In this document: piece after piece, positions 38,682 through 47,793 of the stretch
How positions within the stretch are numbered: position 1 is the first letter of the stretch
How the letters are laid out: each line of letters starts with the position of its first letter
Assembly: GCA_030440445.1 (NCBI GenBank)
Contig: CP098528.1
Location: 1,240,001 to 1,304,000, forward strand
Direction of reading: 5' to 3'
DNA: 64,000 bases
DNA from: Halomonas sp. KG2
GTDB lineage: Bacteria > Pseudomonadota > Gammaproteobacteria > Pseudomonadales > Halomonadaceae
Translations under genes and position numbers: made by a program
Notes under the pieces: generated by a model
The model's input: only the letters and a program-made list of their open reading frames with translations
Told to the model about the DNA's origin: nothing
Databases searched by the model: none

Positions 38682-38715
38682 TACCCGTTACTCGGCAACG
38701 GCTGAGTAACGGGTA
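38682..38715 (+). terminator. Perfect 12-bp hairpin after nagE
   Basis: TACCCGTTACTC / GAGTAACGGGTA with a 10-nt loop and no U-tract. It is a transcript-stabilising or partial terminator element. Confidence 0.5.
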
Positions 38716-38761
38716 ACCGTGGCGATTTAGCCAAGACTTCTACGTCATAGACCCATGTTTA

Positions 38762-38784
38762 TGGGGCAGCGTTGCGCTGCCCCA
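38762..38784 (+). terminator. GC-rich hairpin between nagE and the porin
   Basis: TGGGGCAGC-GTTGC-GCTGCCCCA, a perfect 9-bp stem, again without a U-tract. Together with the previous hairpin it may lower read-through to the porin gene. Confidence 0.45.
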
Positions 38785-38838
38785 CAGACCCCGCGCGTCT
38801 TTAAAACGTGCACATCACTGCAACGCTAATACAAAATC

Positions 38839-38846
38839 AACAACAA
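38839..38846 (+). promoter_or_regulatory. AAnAAnAA motif before the porin
   Basis: AACAACAA, 14 nt before the start codon, in the place of a ribosome-binding site; no clear GGAG is seen there. Same motif as in the other uptake-gene leaders. Confidence 0.4.
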
Positions 38847-38860
38847 TCGGATACGACGCC

Positions 38861-40267
38861 ATGCTGATATCAAGCATACCTACGCCCCAAAAAGGGCAGC
38901 CGTTAGGTCGCTTTGGTCAACTAGCCCTGATCGGTACTTTATCGTTGGTTCCTTTGACGTCTTCTGCCGACGAGCCTCAGGGCTTTATGGAAGAGGCCAG
39001 CCTTGAGACCACCCTGTTTTATATCTATCGCGACCGTGATCGTCGTTCGGGAGGTATGGGGCCGGATGGCGAGGGCACTCCAGGGGCTTACGCTTCCAAT
39101 CTGCAGCACTCCACCGCCAATCTGGCTGTCGACTTCTCGAGTGGTCATGCGGGGGGCGTTGTGGGGCTGGATCTAGCCGCCTTTGCTGCTTACGACTTTC
39201 AGAACCGTCACCAGGGCACGGAATTCAATTTTCGTCCGGCGAGCACTCTGTGGGAAGAGCGCTGGGACGGTAAGGAAACGAATGGTGCCAGCCTCTACCG
39301 GGCCGCACTCAAGTTCAAGGTTGGCGATATGTGGGGGCGGTTAGGGTATCTACAGCCCCAAGGCACCAGTGTCATCGCCCCTAACTGGTCCTTCCTGCCA
39401 GGCACTTATCGCGGTGGAGAACTCGGCGCCAGGATAGGTGACCTATCGCTGAGCTATTTTCATGCTGATCGTTACAAGGCCCCTTGGTATCAGAGCTTCT
39501 ACGAGTTCCGCCAAGCCGATGGAGAGACGATCGACTACCTACACTCGCTGGGAGCACGCTACGACGTCACCGATGACTTGGCCATCGAGGCTGCTTTTGG
39601 GCAAGCCCAGGGCTATATGGATCAAGGGTTCGGCAAGGTGTCTTATGCCACCCAGCTGAACGACTCCCCGCTGCGTTTGAGTTACCAAACCTACGCCGCC
39701 CGTGACCGCCATGACGATGGCTCAGCCAACGACGTCTATGACGGTACTGCCTGGCAACAGGTGCTTACCGCTCACTATGATCAAGGTGCCTTCGATTGGC
39801 GGCTTGAGTTTAGCTGGGTGCATGCACCTGGGTCTCAGGGCTATTTCCTTCCGCGAATGACCACCCCTTATGCATCGTCCAACGGCCGCTTGGATATCTG
39901 GTGGGATGCCCGATCCGACTGGAACCACGATGGCGAAAAGTCCCTCTACGCCGGTGTCACCTATGACCTGGAAGGCTGGGATTTGCCTGGTTGGTCGCTG
40001 GGCTTGGCTCATGCTTATGGCTGGGATGCTCGTCCCTACTCAGGTTTTGAGGACCCCGGGCGCCGCTTTAGTGAGTCCGCCTGGAACGTTGACGTGCATT
40101 ACAAAGTTCAGAATGGCTGGGCCGAGGGCACGCGTTTTCAATTGCACTATACCCGCTACGACAACCGCACCGACTACGCCTCCTGGGGAGATGGCGGCTT
40201 TAAAAATGCCTTTCAAGATGAACACGACATCAAGTTCACGGTCGTGGCTCCTTTCTCGATTCTGTAA
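38861..40267 (+). CDS. OprD-family outer-membrane porin, probable chitoporin
   Basis: 468-residue outer-membrane beta-barrel. The signal peptide (about 1-36, ending TSSA) is followed by EASLETTLFYIYRDRD, typical of OprD/chitoporin N-termini. Alternating hydrophobic strands continue to a C-terminus ending FTVVAPFSIL, with aromatic and hydrophobic residues as needed for barrel assembly. Specific pieces shared with OprD-type porins are YRAALKFKVGDMWGRLGYLQ, GELGARIGDLSLSYFHADRY and YDLEGWDLPGWSLGLAHAYG. Position between the GlcNAc PTS and a hexosaminidase points to uptake of chito-oligosaccharides. Substrate is inferred from context. Confidence 0.85.
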   Translation: MLISSIPTPQKGQPLGRFGQLALIGTLSLVPLTSSADEPQGFMEEASLETTLFYIYRDRDRRSGGMGPDGEGTPGAYASNLQHSTANLAVDFSSGHAGGVVGLDLAAFAAYDFQNRHQGTEFNFRPASTLWEERWDGKETNGASLYRAALKFKVGDMWGRLGYLQPQGTSVIAPNWSFLPGTYRGGELGARIGDLSLSYFHADRYKAPWYQSFYEFRQADGETIDYLHSLGARYDVTDDLAIEAAFGQAQGYMDQGFGKVSYATQLNDSPLRLSYQTYAARDRHDDGSANDVYDGTAWQQVLTAHYDQGAFDWRLEFSWVHAPGSQGYFLPRMTTPYASSNGRLDIWWDARSDWNHDGEKSLYAGVTYDLEGWDLPGWSLGLAHAYGWDARPYSGFEDPGRRFSESAWNVDVHYKVQNGWAEGTRFQLHYTRYDNRTDYASWGDGGFKNAFQDEHDIKFTVVAPFSIL

Positions 40268-40284
40268 TGCTTGAGGTGAAAACA

Positions 40285-42978
40285 ATGACAACATTGACGA
40301 AGGCCCTAACGACACTGGCTATCGGGGTTGCAATCAACTCGGCGGCAGCCCAGGCCAGCGAAACCACTCAGCTTGACGCGTCGTCTGCCCGCGACTTGGC
40401 GCAGCGGCTGGACGTGCAGTACACGATAACCGCCAACCAGCCGCAGGCACATGATATCGACTGCCAGAGACTGGGGGCAGATTATGCCGCCTGTTTCACC
40501 GCGACGATCCTTTTGACCAATACCTCTGATAAGGCCATTGAGGCGAGCGATTGGGAGCTGTATTTCTCGAGTATTCGCCGCTTGCTGCAGATGGATCATC
40601 CTGAACTGTCGCTGACGCGTATCACTGGGGATCTCCATCGCCTTGAGCCCAATGACTCTTTTACTGGGCTGGGCGCTGGAGAGAGTCTGGAAATTCCCAT
40701 TGTGGGTGAGTACTGGCAGCTATTCATGACCGATGTGATGCCCAACTGGTACCTGGCAGTGGGCGATGAAACAGCGGTGATCGATAATACCCGTGACGAC
40801 GTATTGAGCGATTTTGTCCGTGCGCCTTTCGGTGAGCAGCTTATGCGTACGCCGGACGATAACAACGTGGTGATGACCGCCGAGACACGCTTCGAGCGCA
40901 ACGCTGCGGCCACTGCAATGCCCGCCGACGCATTGCGGGGAGCTATTTTGCCGACACCGCGCTCATCTCGCCTGGGAGAGGCTACTCTCGATTTGTCTGA
41001 AGGGGTCAGCCTCGAGATGCCAATGCTTAGCGAGGCCAGCCTAGCGGTACTGGGAGAGCGCTTCGAACGGCTCGATATCCCCGTCAACCAAGGTGGAGAC
41101 GGCTTGGTGATTCGTGCCCGCTTGGTCTCTGAGTCAGACGTTCTCGATGAAGCATTGGCACAGGAAGGAGGCTATCGCCTGCAGCTCAATGAGTCCGGTG
41201 CCGATATCCTGGCCTTTGACGCCACTGGGGCTTTCTATGCTGTCCAGTCGCTAATAGCGGCCATGGATGAGGCGGGATTGGTGCCAGCGATGGACATTGA
41301 TGATGCTCCACGTTACGACTATCGCGGTGTCATGCTGGATGTTGCACGGAATTTCAAAGATAAGGCCTCCGTGTTGCGCTTGCTGGATCAGATGGCTGCG
41401 TACAAGCTCAACCGTTTCCATTTCCATCTCACCGATGATGAGGGCTGGCGGCTGGAAATTCCGGGGTTGGCGGAATTAACCGAAGTAGGCAGCAAGCGCT
41501 GTCATGATCTGGAAGAAACGAACTGTCTTTTACCTCAGCTGGGCTCTGGGCCAGAGGACGATACTGCCGGTAGCGGTTTCTACACCCGTGAGGATTATAT
41601 CGATATCGTTCGCTATGCCGAGGCTCGCCATATTCAGGTGGTGCCTGAAATTGATATGCCGGCCCATGCTCGCGCCGCTGTGGTGGCTATGGAAGCGCGA
41701 CATCGTCGGCTGATGGAGGAGGGCGATAGTGCGGCAGCCAACGAGTACCGATTAATCGACCCCGAAGATACGTCCAATACGCTGTCGGTTCAGCTCTATG
41801 ATCGTCGCAGTTACCTCAACCCCTGTCTTGAGTCGACGAACCGCTTTGTCGATAAGGTGATGGGCGAAGTGGTATCGATGCACCAAGAGGCGGGCCAGGC
41901 GCTGGACAATTGGCACTTTGGTGGTGATGAAGCCAAGAATATCCTGCTGGGGCATGGTTTTCAGGATATCGATGCCGAAGAACCGGTCGACTGGCGTGGA
42001 ACCATCGACCAGCGTGATCAGCACCATCCCTGGGAGGCGTCGCCAATTTGCCAACAGAGCGTTGCCGATGGAGAGGTTGCTTCTGTAGAGGAACTGCCGA
42101 GCCGTTTTGCCCTACAGGTTAACCAACTCGCTGATAACTACGGAATAGCGCGCATGTCAGCCTGGCAAGACGGCCTTAAGCATGTTGAGTCCGCTGAAGA
42201 GTTTGCTACGCCGCAGGTCGCGGTCAATTTCTGGGATCCGCTGTTTTGGGGCGGTAGTCAGTCGGTGGCCGAGTGGCAGTCGCGGGGTTATGAGGTGATT
42301 CTTTCTAGCCCAGATTATCTCTACTTCGACATGCCCTACGAGGTCAATCCACACGAACGAGGCTACTACTGGGCGACACGTTTCACCGATACGCGCAAAG
42401 TGTTCTCCTTTGCCCCCGATAATCTGGCGCAAAATGCGGAAACCTCAGTTGATCGAGACGGTAATACCTTTCGTTCCGAGAGCGCCGAGGGATGGCAAGG
42501 CGCTCGGGGGATTTCCGCTCAAGCCTGGGGTGAAACGGTACGTAGCGAGACGCAGATGGAGTACATGATCTTCCCGCGTCTGCTAGCGTTGGCCGAGCGA
42601 GCCTGGCACCAAGCCGAGTGGGAACTCGATTATCAACCTGGTCAGGCGTTCATCGGTGGCGAGACGTCCTTTGTCGACGATGAGTCGTTGACTGAAGACT
42701 GGCAGCATTTTGCCAACCTGCTTGGTCAACGTGTTCTGCCTCGGCTAGAGCGCGATGGAATCGCTTATCGTCTGCCGTTGCCAGGAGCCCGGGTTGAAGC
42801 GGGTAGGCTAGTAGCCAATGTCGCGCTACCAGGAGTCAGTATTGAGTACTCTTTGGACGACGGGGCGAGCTGGCAGGTCTATCAGGACAGCGCGCGCCCC
42901 GAGGTGGAAAACACGGTGCTATTACGCAGCGCCAGTGCCAATGGTCAGCGGCATAGTCGTGTCGTGACGCTAAATTAA
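40285..42978 (+). CDS. Beta-N-acetylhexosaminidase, GH20
   Basis: 897 residues. The signal peptide (about 1-24) predicts a periplasmic or exported enzyme that splits chitobiose-type oligosaccharides into GlcNAc. Domains in order: an N-terminal carbohydrate-binding region (about 30-170), a GH20b-like domain, the GH20 TIM barrel starting at YDYRGVMLDVARNFK, with FHFHLTDDEGWRLEIPGL and catalytic Asp548-Glu549 (HFGGDEAKN), and a small C-terminal domain (SIEYSLDDGASW). The start at 40285 has GAGGTG upstream; the frame open to 40267 overlaps the porin stop. It forms a unit with the porin. Confidence 0.93.
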   Translation: MTTLTKALTTLAIGVAINSAAAQASETTQLDASSARDLAQRLDVQYTITANQPQAHDIDCQRLGADYAACFTATILLTNTSDKAIEASDWELYFSSIRRLLQMDHPELSLTRITGDLHRLEPNDSFTGLGAGESLEIPIVGEYWQLFMTDVMPNWYLAVGDETAVIDNTRDDVLSDFVRAPFGEQLMRTPDDNNVVMTAETRFERNAAATAMPADALRGAILPTPRSSRLGEATLDLSEGVSLEMPMLSEASLAVLGERFERLDIPVNQGGDGLVIRARLVSESDVLDEALAQEGGYRLQLNESGADILAFDATGAFYAVQSLIAAMDEAGLVPAMDIDDAPRYDYRGVMLDVARNFKDKASVLRLLDQMAAYKLNRFHFHLTDDEGWRLEIPGLAELTEVGSKRCHDLEETNCLLPQLGSGPEDDTAGSGFYTREDYIDIVRYAEARHIQVVPEIDMPAHARAAVVAMEARHRRLMEEGDSAAANEYRLIDPEDTSNTLSVQLYDRRSYLNPCLESTNRFVDKVMGEVVSMHQEAGQALDNWHFGGDEAKNILLGHGFQDIDAEEPVDWRGTIDQRDQHHPWEASPICQQSVADGEVASVEELPSRFALQVNQLADNYGIARMSAWQDGLKHVESAEEFATPQVAVNFWDPLFWGGSQSVAEWQSRGYEVILSSPDYLYFDMPYEVNPHERGYYWATRFTDTRKVFSFAPDNLAQNAETSVDRDGNTFRSESAEGWQGARGISAQAWGETVRSETQMEYMIFPRLLALAERAWHQAEWELDYQPGQAFIGGETSFVDDESLTEDWQHFANLLGQRVLPRLERDGIAYRLPLPGARVEAGRLVANVALPGVSIEYSLDDGASWQVYQDSARPEVENTVLLRSASANGQRHSRVVTLN

Positions 42979-42996
42979 CCAGCGTTAAGATAGCGA

Positions 42997-43033
42997 AGAG
43001 CCCTCTTCAGGCGGCGTTGCCTTAGAGGGCTCT
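42997..43033 (+). terminator. Rho-independent terminator after the hexosaminidase
   Basis: AGAGCCCTCT / AGAGGGCTCT, a perfect 10-bp stem, with an inner AGGC/GCCT pair and a T-rich stretch (GAGTCTCTTTAG) after it. Confidence 0.7.
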
Positions 43034-43107
43034 GAGTCTCTTTAGTCCGGCTGGGAGCGGCGAGCGTAATCGGATAAGCTGAGAAGTTCTATTATCAGGA
43101 GTGCACC

Positions 43108-43905
43108 ATGACATCACGCCTTATCGTTTCCGGCCTTGACGGTACGCTGTTAGGCAGCGACCACCGACTGCACGACAATACGATTGAGGTGCTCAGAGCG
43201 CTTGTAGCGCAAGGCCATCATGTCGCGCTGGCGTCTGGTCGCCACTATAACGATATGCGCGTGTTTCGCGATCAGTTGGATATCCCGGCCTATTTAATCA
43301 GTACCAACGGGGCCTACATCCATGCTCCAGACGGCACGCTTTTGAGCGCGACCCATCTTGAACCAGCCTACGTCGAAACGCTTATTCAGTTGCCGCGCCC
43401 GCCTCAGGTAAGGCTCAACCTTTACCGTGAAAGCGGCTGGTATATCGATGCCGACGCACCGCACCTGTTGTCATTGCATGCCTCGACGGGCTTTCGTTAC
43501 GAGGTTGTGCCGCAGGCAGCGATGGATGCTGATGGGGTTGGTAAAGTGCTCTATATAGGCGACCCGGCTGCGTTAGCGCAACTGGAATGTCAGGCCCAGG
43601 AGGCGCATGGTCACAGCCTACATATCACATACTCAACGATCGATTCTTTAGAAATTATGGCGGGTGGCGTCAATAAAGGCGTGGCCTTAATGGCGTTGCT
43701 GGAAAAGCTAACGCTAACGCCGGCAGAGTGCTTAGCATTTGGCGATAACCTAAACGATACTGAAATGCTTAATCTGGCAGGGGAAGCCCAGGTAATGAAC
43801 AACGCCCACCCTGCGCTTTTTGATCGAGTTTCCAGCGCTGAGCGTATCGGCCATCATAGCGAAGCGGCCGTGGCTCGGTGGCTAGCAAAACGCTTCGCGC
43901 TGTAA
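43108..43905 (+). CDS. Cof-type HAD-like hydrolase lacking the catalytic nucleophile
   Basis: 265-residue protein of the Cof/YidA branch of the HAD superfamily, which usually dephosphorylates sugar phosphates. The motif I segment reads VSGLDGTLL; the first Asp of DxDGT, the phospho-nucleophile, is Gly9 (codon GGC, one base from GAC). Motif II (LASGRHYNDM), motif III Lys (GGVNKGVALMALL) and motif IV (GDNLNDTEML) are intact, as is the cap. It stands alone after the chitin genes and before the two-component system. It may be inactive or have a non-enzymatic role; a sequencing error cannot be ruled out. Confidence 0.85.
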   Translation: MTSRLIVSGLDGTLLGSDHRLHDNTIEVLRALVAQGHHVALASGRHYNDMRVFRDQLDIPAYLISTNGAYIHAPDGTLLSATHLEPAYVETLIQLPRPPQVRLNLYRESGWYIDADAPHLLSLHASTGFRYEVVPQAAMDADGVGKVLYIGDPAALAQLECQAQEAHGHSLHITYSTIDSLEIMAGGVNKGVALMALLEKLTLTPAECLAFGDNLNDTEMLNLAGEAQVMNNAHPALFDRVSSAERIGHHSEAAVARWLAKRFAL

Positions 43906-43997
43906 TAACCGCTTCACGCTGCAACCTTGGTCGATGGCCGCTTGCGATAGGGTGGCCACTCCACCATCATCTAGCCCCTAAAACGATAATAACGAGT

Positions 43998-44005
43998 AAT
44001 AATAA
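43998..44005 (+). promoter_or_regulatory. AAnAAnAA motif before the sugar response regulator
   Basis: AATAATAA, 19 nt before the start codon, next to CAGGG. Confidence 0.35.
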
Positions 44006-44024
44006 CCCAGGGCATATTGCTACC

Positions 44025-44750
44025 ATGACAACCACGCCTGCTACCTTGATGGTCGTTGATGACGACTCGGAAATCCGCGAACTGTTGGCAGACTATTTAG
44101 GGCGTCACGGCTATCACGTGTTGACCGCCGACGGGGCGGATTCGCTGTATCAGCAACTGGTTGATCAAGCGCCAGACTTGTTGATCGTTGACGTCATGAT
44201 GCCGGGGGATGACGGTTTTACCATCTGCCGGGAGCTGCGCAAAACCAGCGATACGCCGATTATTATGCTCACCGCCAGTGCCGATGATACCGACCGCATT
44301 TTGGGGCTTGAGTTAGGCGCTGATGACTATATCGCTAAGCCCTTCAACCCCCGTGAGTTGCTGGCGCGGATTAAAGCGGTGTTACGTCGAGCCCGCCCGG
44401 CAGCAACTGGCGCGCCGACCCAAGAGGCTCGCTGGGTACGCTTTGGCGACTGGCAACTGGACCGCATGACCCGCGAACTGATCGACCAGGCAGGTATTCG
44501 CACCGCGCTTTCCGGCGCAGACTTCCAACTACTGCAGGTGTTTCTGGAGCGGCCTGCCACCGTCATTACTCGCGATGATCTCTACACCTTGACCCGCGGA
44601 CGTGAAGCACCACCGCTAGATCGCTCGATTGACGTACATGTATGTCGCTTGCGCCAGCGGCTAGGGGAAGATGCACAGCATTCCCAGCTGATTCGCACCG
44701 TGCGTGGGGCTGGCTATGTGTTGACCGCTAGGGTTGAAGCTGCTTCGTGA
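44025..44750 (+). CDS. Response regulator, OmpR family (GltR-like)
   Basis: 241 residues. The receiver domain has VVDDDSEIRELL, phospho-acceptor Asp56 (DLLIVDVMMPGDDG) and the switch Lys in IAKPFNPREL. The C-terminal winged helix includes DRSIDVHVCRLRQRLGED and GAGYVLTA. The start at 44025 gives the normal N-terminus; the open frame to 43878 overlaps the HAD gene. The kinase gene overlaps its stop. The adjacent sugar ABC transporter matches the Pseudomonas layout where GltR with GtrS controls glucose uptake, so a sugar-uptake role is likely but inferred. Confidence 0.85.
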   Translation: MTTTPATLMVVDDDSEIRELLADYLGRHGYHVLTADGADSLYQQLVDQAPDLLIVDVMMPGDDGFTICRELRKTSDTPIIMLTASADDTDRILGLELGADDYIAKPFNPRELLARIKAVLRRARPAATGAPTQEARWVRFGDWQLDRMTRELIDQAGIRTALSGADFQLLQVFLERPATVITRDDLYTLTRGREAPPLDRSIDVHVCRLRQRLGEDAQHSQLIRTVRGAGYVLTARVEAAS

Positions 44751-46219
44751 AGGGCGTAAAGCGCATCCTCGCGGGTTGGTTGCCAAGCAGTCTACGTGGG
44801 CGCTTTGTGGTCATTATGATTACGGGCGTGCTGGTTGCTCAAGCGGCTAGCTATGCGTTATGGACTTCTCAGGTGCGGGCCAGCCAGCTTGAACAGTTAG
44901 ACGAGCTTTCCAGCAACATGGCCTTCAGTATTGCCTCGACCATGCGATTTTTCCGTTCGCTGCCGGTAGATTATCGGCACATTGTGTTGGATCAGCTACG
45001 TAGCATGGGCGGCACGCGTTTTTTTGTCAGCGTGAATGAGCGACGCATTGCTGTCGAAGATATTGGCAGCGGCCCTGAAAAAGAGGTCGTGGTAGACAAC
45101 GTGCGCTCTATTTTGACCCAGCAGCTCTCCATTGACGATGTGGTGGTGGAGTTTTCCCGCCCGGAAAGCTTGCGTGTCTTCAACAACGAAGTGTTGCTTT
45201 ACGATTTACCACCCCGTTGGGGGCAGCACAGTCTGTTAATGGAGCCGCTTTCGCCCCCTATCTTAGTGGTGCAACTGGAGCTGGCTCCGGATACCTGGCT
45301 TTATGTGGCCACACTACTGGGCGTGCCGGATATTTTTAGCGGCTACCGTTGGCTGTCTGAAGAGCGTTTATTAGTCGGCGTGTTGGTGCTGTTAAGCGTG
45401 CTGGCGCTTTCGTTACTCGGTATTACCAGTGTGACTCGGCCGTTGGCGCGGCTTTCCCGAGCAGCACGCCAGCTGGGCGATGATTTGGCTAGCCCGCCAC
45501 TTAAAGAGAGCGGCCCTAAAGAAGTGGCTGCCACCGCAGCGGCCTTTAATCGTATGCAGCGGCGTATTCAAGAACAGATGGATGAGCGCGAGCGACTGTT
45601 TTCGGCAATTTCTCATGATCTTAAAACGCCCATTACACGCATGCGGCTGCGTGCCGAAATGCTCGATGATGCTGCTCAGCGTGAACGTTTTTGCGCCTCA
45701 CTTGACGAGTTGAATGAGCTGGTCAAAGGCGCACTGGCCTCGGTCAAAGGGTTGGATCTGCATGAAGAACCCCAGCCTACAGACCTTAACGCGCTGCTGT
45801 TGGAGATTGCCGAAGGGTTACGACTATACGGCGGTGAGGTGTCACTTCATGGTGCTGTGTTACCACTAACCGTTAAGCCTCTGGCGCTCAAACGCTGCTT
45901 AGCAAACCTGCTTGAAAACGCGGTGTTTTACGGCCAGAAAGCAACCGTAACGCTGGAAGAGCAGGCGGGCATCGTAACGTTGCGCATTCATGATAATGGG
46001 CCAGGTATTGCTGATGAGCAGCTTTCCCGAGTCTTTTCACCTTTTGTGCGCCTGGAAGCCTCTCGAAGCCGTTACACCGGTGGAAGCGGCCTGGGGCTTG
46101 GCATTGCCAGACATATTGCCCGTGCCCATGGAGGCGATATCGTCTTATCGAATCACTCGGCAGGTGGGTTAGTGGCCACGTTAACGCTACCGCGCCAAAC
46201 GAGTGTTACTGACTTGTAA
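44747..46219 (+). CDS. Sensor histidine kinase (GtrS-like)
   Basis: 490 residues. A membrane helix at about 20-40 and another near 205-225 flank a periplasmic sensor. HAMP follows, then the H-box ISHDLKTPITRMRLRAE with His290 and the ATPase domain with NLLENAVFYG, DNGPGIADEQ and GGSGLGLGIARHIA. It starts with GTG overlapping the response-regulator stop (GTGA). In Pseudomonas the equivalent kinase senses 2-ketogluconate or 6-phosphogluconate and controls glucose porin and ABC genes; the local signal here is not known. Confidence 0.9.
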   Translation: MKGVKRILAGWLPSSLRGRFVVIMITGVLVAQAASYALWTSQVRASQLEQLDELSSNMAFSIASTMRFFRSLPVDYRHIVLDQLRSMGGTRFFVSVNERRIAVEDIGSGPEKEVVVDNVRSILTQQLSIDDVVVEFSRPESLRVFNNEVLLYDLPPRWGQHSLLMEPLSPPILVVQLELAPDTWLYVATLLGVPDIFSGYRWLSEERLLVGVLVLLSVLALSLLGITSVTRPLARLSRAARQLGDDLASPPLKESGPKEVAATAAAFNRMQRRIQEQMDERERLFSAISHDLKTPITRMRLRAEMLDDAAQRERFCASLDELNELVKGALASVKGLDLHEEPQPTDLNALLLEIAEGLRLYGGEVSLHGAVLPLTVKPLALKRCLANLLENAVFYGQKATVTLEEQAGIVTLRIHDNGPGIADEQLSRVFSPFVRLEASRSRYTGGSGLGLGIARHIARAHGGDIVLSNHSAGGLVATLTLPRQTSVTDL

Positions 46220-46350
46220 TAAAACCCTAACACTATTAATAAATTGCCAAGACTATGCAGGACTCGGTAACTCCCGTTGTGTGCCAGGGTGGCGTACTCT
46301 GCTGTGAGTCGTTCAGTCGAGCATCATCAGCAACGACATCTCATCAGCAC

Positions 46351-46405
46351 AAAAACAACAGCACAATAACAACAGCACAATAACAACAGCACAATAACAA
46401 CAGCA
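46351..46405 (+). repeat. 14-nt tandem repeats in the sugar-binding-protein leader
   Basis: The unit AACAACAGCACAAT occurs three times in full (46354, 46368, 46382), plus a partial fourth copy (from 46396) that runs into the AGGAG ribosome-binding site. The array contains four AAnAAnAA matches at 46351, 46365, 46379 and 46393. It is A/C-rich and unlikely to fold, so it is open for protein binding. Confidence 0.75.
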
Positions 46406-46415
46406 GGAGCTATTC

Positions 46416-47711
46416 ATGCCGAGTATCAATATGCCCGTATTTAACGTGCCTACGTTTAAAAAGTCCGTATTCGCATTAGCCGTGGCGGCTGGCACCAGCA
46501 TGACGGCTAGTACCACCCAAGCCAATGAAGTGGAAGTGTTGCACTGGTGGACATCCGGCGGTGAAGCCCGCGCAGCAAACGTCCTAAAAGAGTTAATGGA
46601 AGCCGAAGGCTATGGCTGGCAGGATTTCGCTGTGGCCGGTGGTGGTGGTGAAACCGCCATGACGGTACTTAAGTCTCGTGCAATGTCTGGTAACCCACCT
46701 TCCGCTGCGCTCATTAATGGCCCCGAAATTCAAGAGTGGGGCAAGCTCGGCCTTCTGGGTAATTTAGACGAGGTCGCTGCCGCTGAAGGCTGGAATGACC
46801 TACTGCCTGAAATAGTTGCCGATATTATGCGCTACGACGGCCACTATGTTGCCGTCCCCGCGAACGTTCACCGCGTTAATTGGCTATGGGCGAATCCTGA
46901 CGTTCTAGAAGCGGCAGGCGTTGAAATGCCTACCACGCTGGATGAGCTTTTTACCGCCGGCGAAGCCATTCGTGAGGCGGGTTTTGTACCGCTAGCTCAT
47001 GGTGGCCAAGCGTGGCAAGACGCGACGGTGTTTGAAAGTGTCGTACTGGGTAGCCAGGGAGCCGAGTTTTATCAGCAGGCGCTGGTGGAGCTAGACCCAG
47101 AGGCGCTTGGTGGGGAACAGATGATCGCTGCGTTAGAAGACTTTAAGCGTCTACGTGAGCTGATGGATGAAGGCATGTCTGGCCGCGATTGGAACATTGC
47201 CACCGCCATGGTCATTGAAGGCACTGCAGGCTTCCAGATAATGGGGGACTGGGCCAAAGGGGAGTTCACTGCCGCAGGCCTGACTGCCGGTGAAGACTAT
47301 CTGTGCGCGGCTGCGCCCGGCACGGAAGACGCCTTTACGTTGAATATCGATAGCCTAACGATGTTTCGTATGAGCGACGACGCCGGGCGTGATGCCCAGC
47401 AGACCTTGGCACGCTTAGTCTTGGAGCCGACCTTCCAAGAAGCTTTTAATCTTGCCAAAGGCTCTATTCCTGCGCGATCCGACCTAGATATAAGTGAGTT
47501 TGATAGCTGTGCTCAGCAGTCGCTTGCTGACTTCCAACGCACCGCTGATGAAGGCGGTTTAGTCCCCAGCTTGGCTCACGGGATGGCGGTGCGCGCTGAT
47601 GTCCAGGGAGCGATCTTTGATGTTGTGACCAACTACTTCAATGATACCAATATGCCTGCCGAAGAAGCTGCTGAACGGTTGGTAAGTGCGGCTGAAACCG
47701 CCTCTTTCTAA
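46416..47711 (+). CDS. gtsA: Sugar ABC transporter substrate-binding protein
   Basis: Periplasmic binding protein of the family 1 extracellular solute-binding type, 431 residues. Signal peptide about 1-36 with TQA cleavage site. Mature protein starts EVEVLHWWTSGGEARAANVL, typical for glucose/mannose-binding GtsA and relatives, followed by GGGGETAMTVLKSRAM, VAVPANVHRVNWLWANP and FQIMGDWAKGEF. A CAGGAG site precedes the ATG within a tandem-repeat leader. It heads a four-gene ABC locus. The sugar (glucose or mannose) is inferred from resemblance to Pseudomonas GtsA. Confidence 0.88.
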   Translation: MPSINMPVFNVPTFKKSVFALAVAAGTSMTASTTQANEVEVLHWWTSGGEARAANVLKELMEAEGYGWQDFAVAGGGGETAMTVLKSRAMSGNPPSAALINGPEIQEWGKLGLLGNLDEVAAAEGWNDLLPEIVADIMRYDGHYVAVPANVHRVNWLWANPDVLEAAGVEMPTTLDELFTAGEAIREAGFVPLAHGGQAWQDATVFESVVLGSQGAEFYQQALVELDPEALGGEQMIAALEDFKRLRELMDEGMSGRDWNIATAMVIEGTAGFQIMGDWAKGEFTAAGLTAGEDYLCAAAPGTEDAFTLNIDSLTMFRMSDDAGRDAQQTLARLVLEPTFQEAFNLAKGSIPARSDLDISEFDSCAQQSLADFQRTADEGGLVPSLAHGMAVRADVQGAIFDVVTNYFNDTNMPAEEAAERLVSAAETASF

Positions 47712-47793
47712 GCCTCTGCGTACTTTTAATAAGTGACGTAACTAGCGCCGCCGCAACGGCGGTGCTAGCGGCTGACTGGCGAGGGATATTCTC

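Noticed and set aside
46351..46405. Short regular repeats considered as a CRISPR array
   Set aside because: The units are 14 nt with no spacers and no cas genes nearby. The same holds for the 11-bp repeats at 31372.
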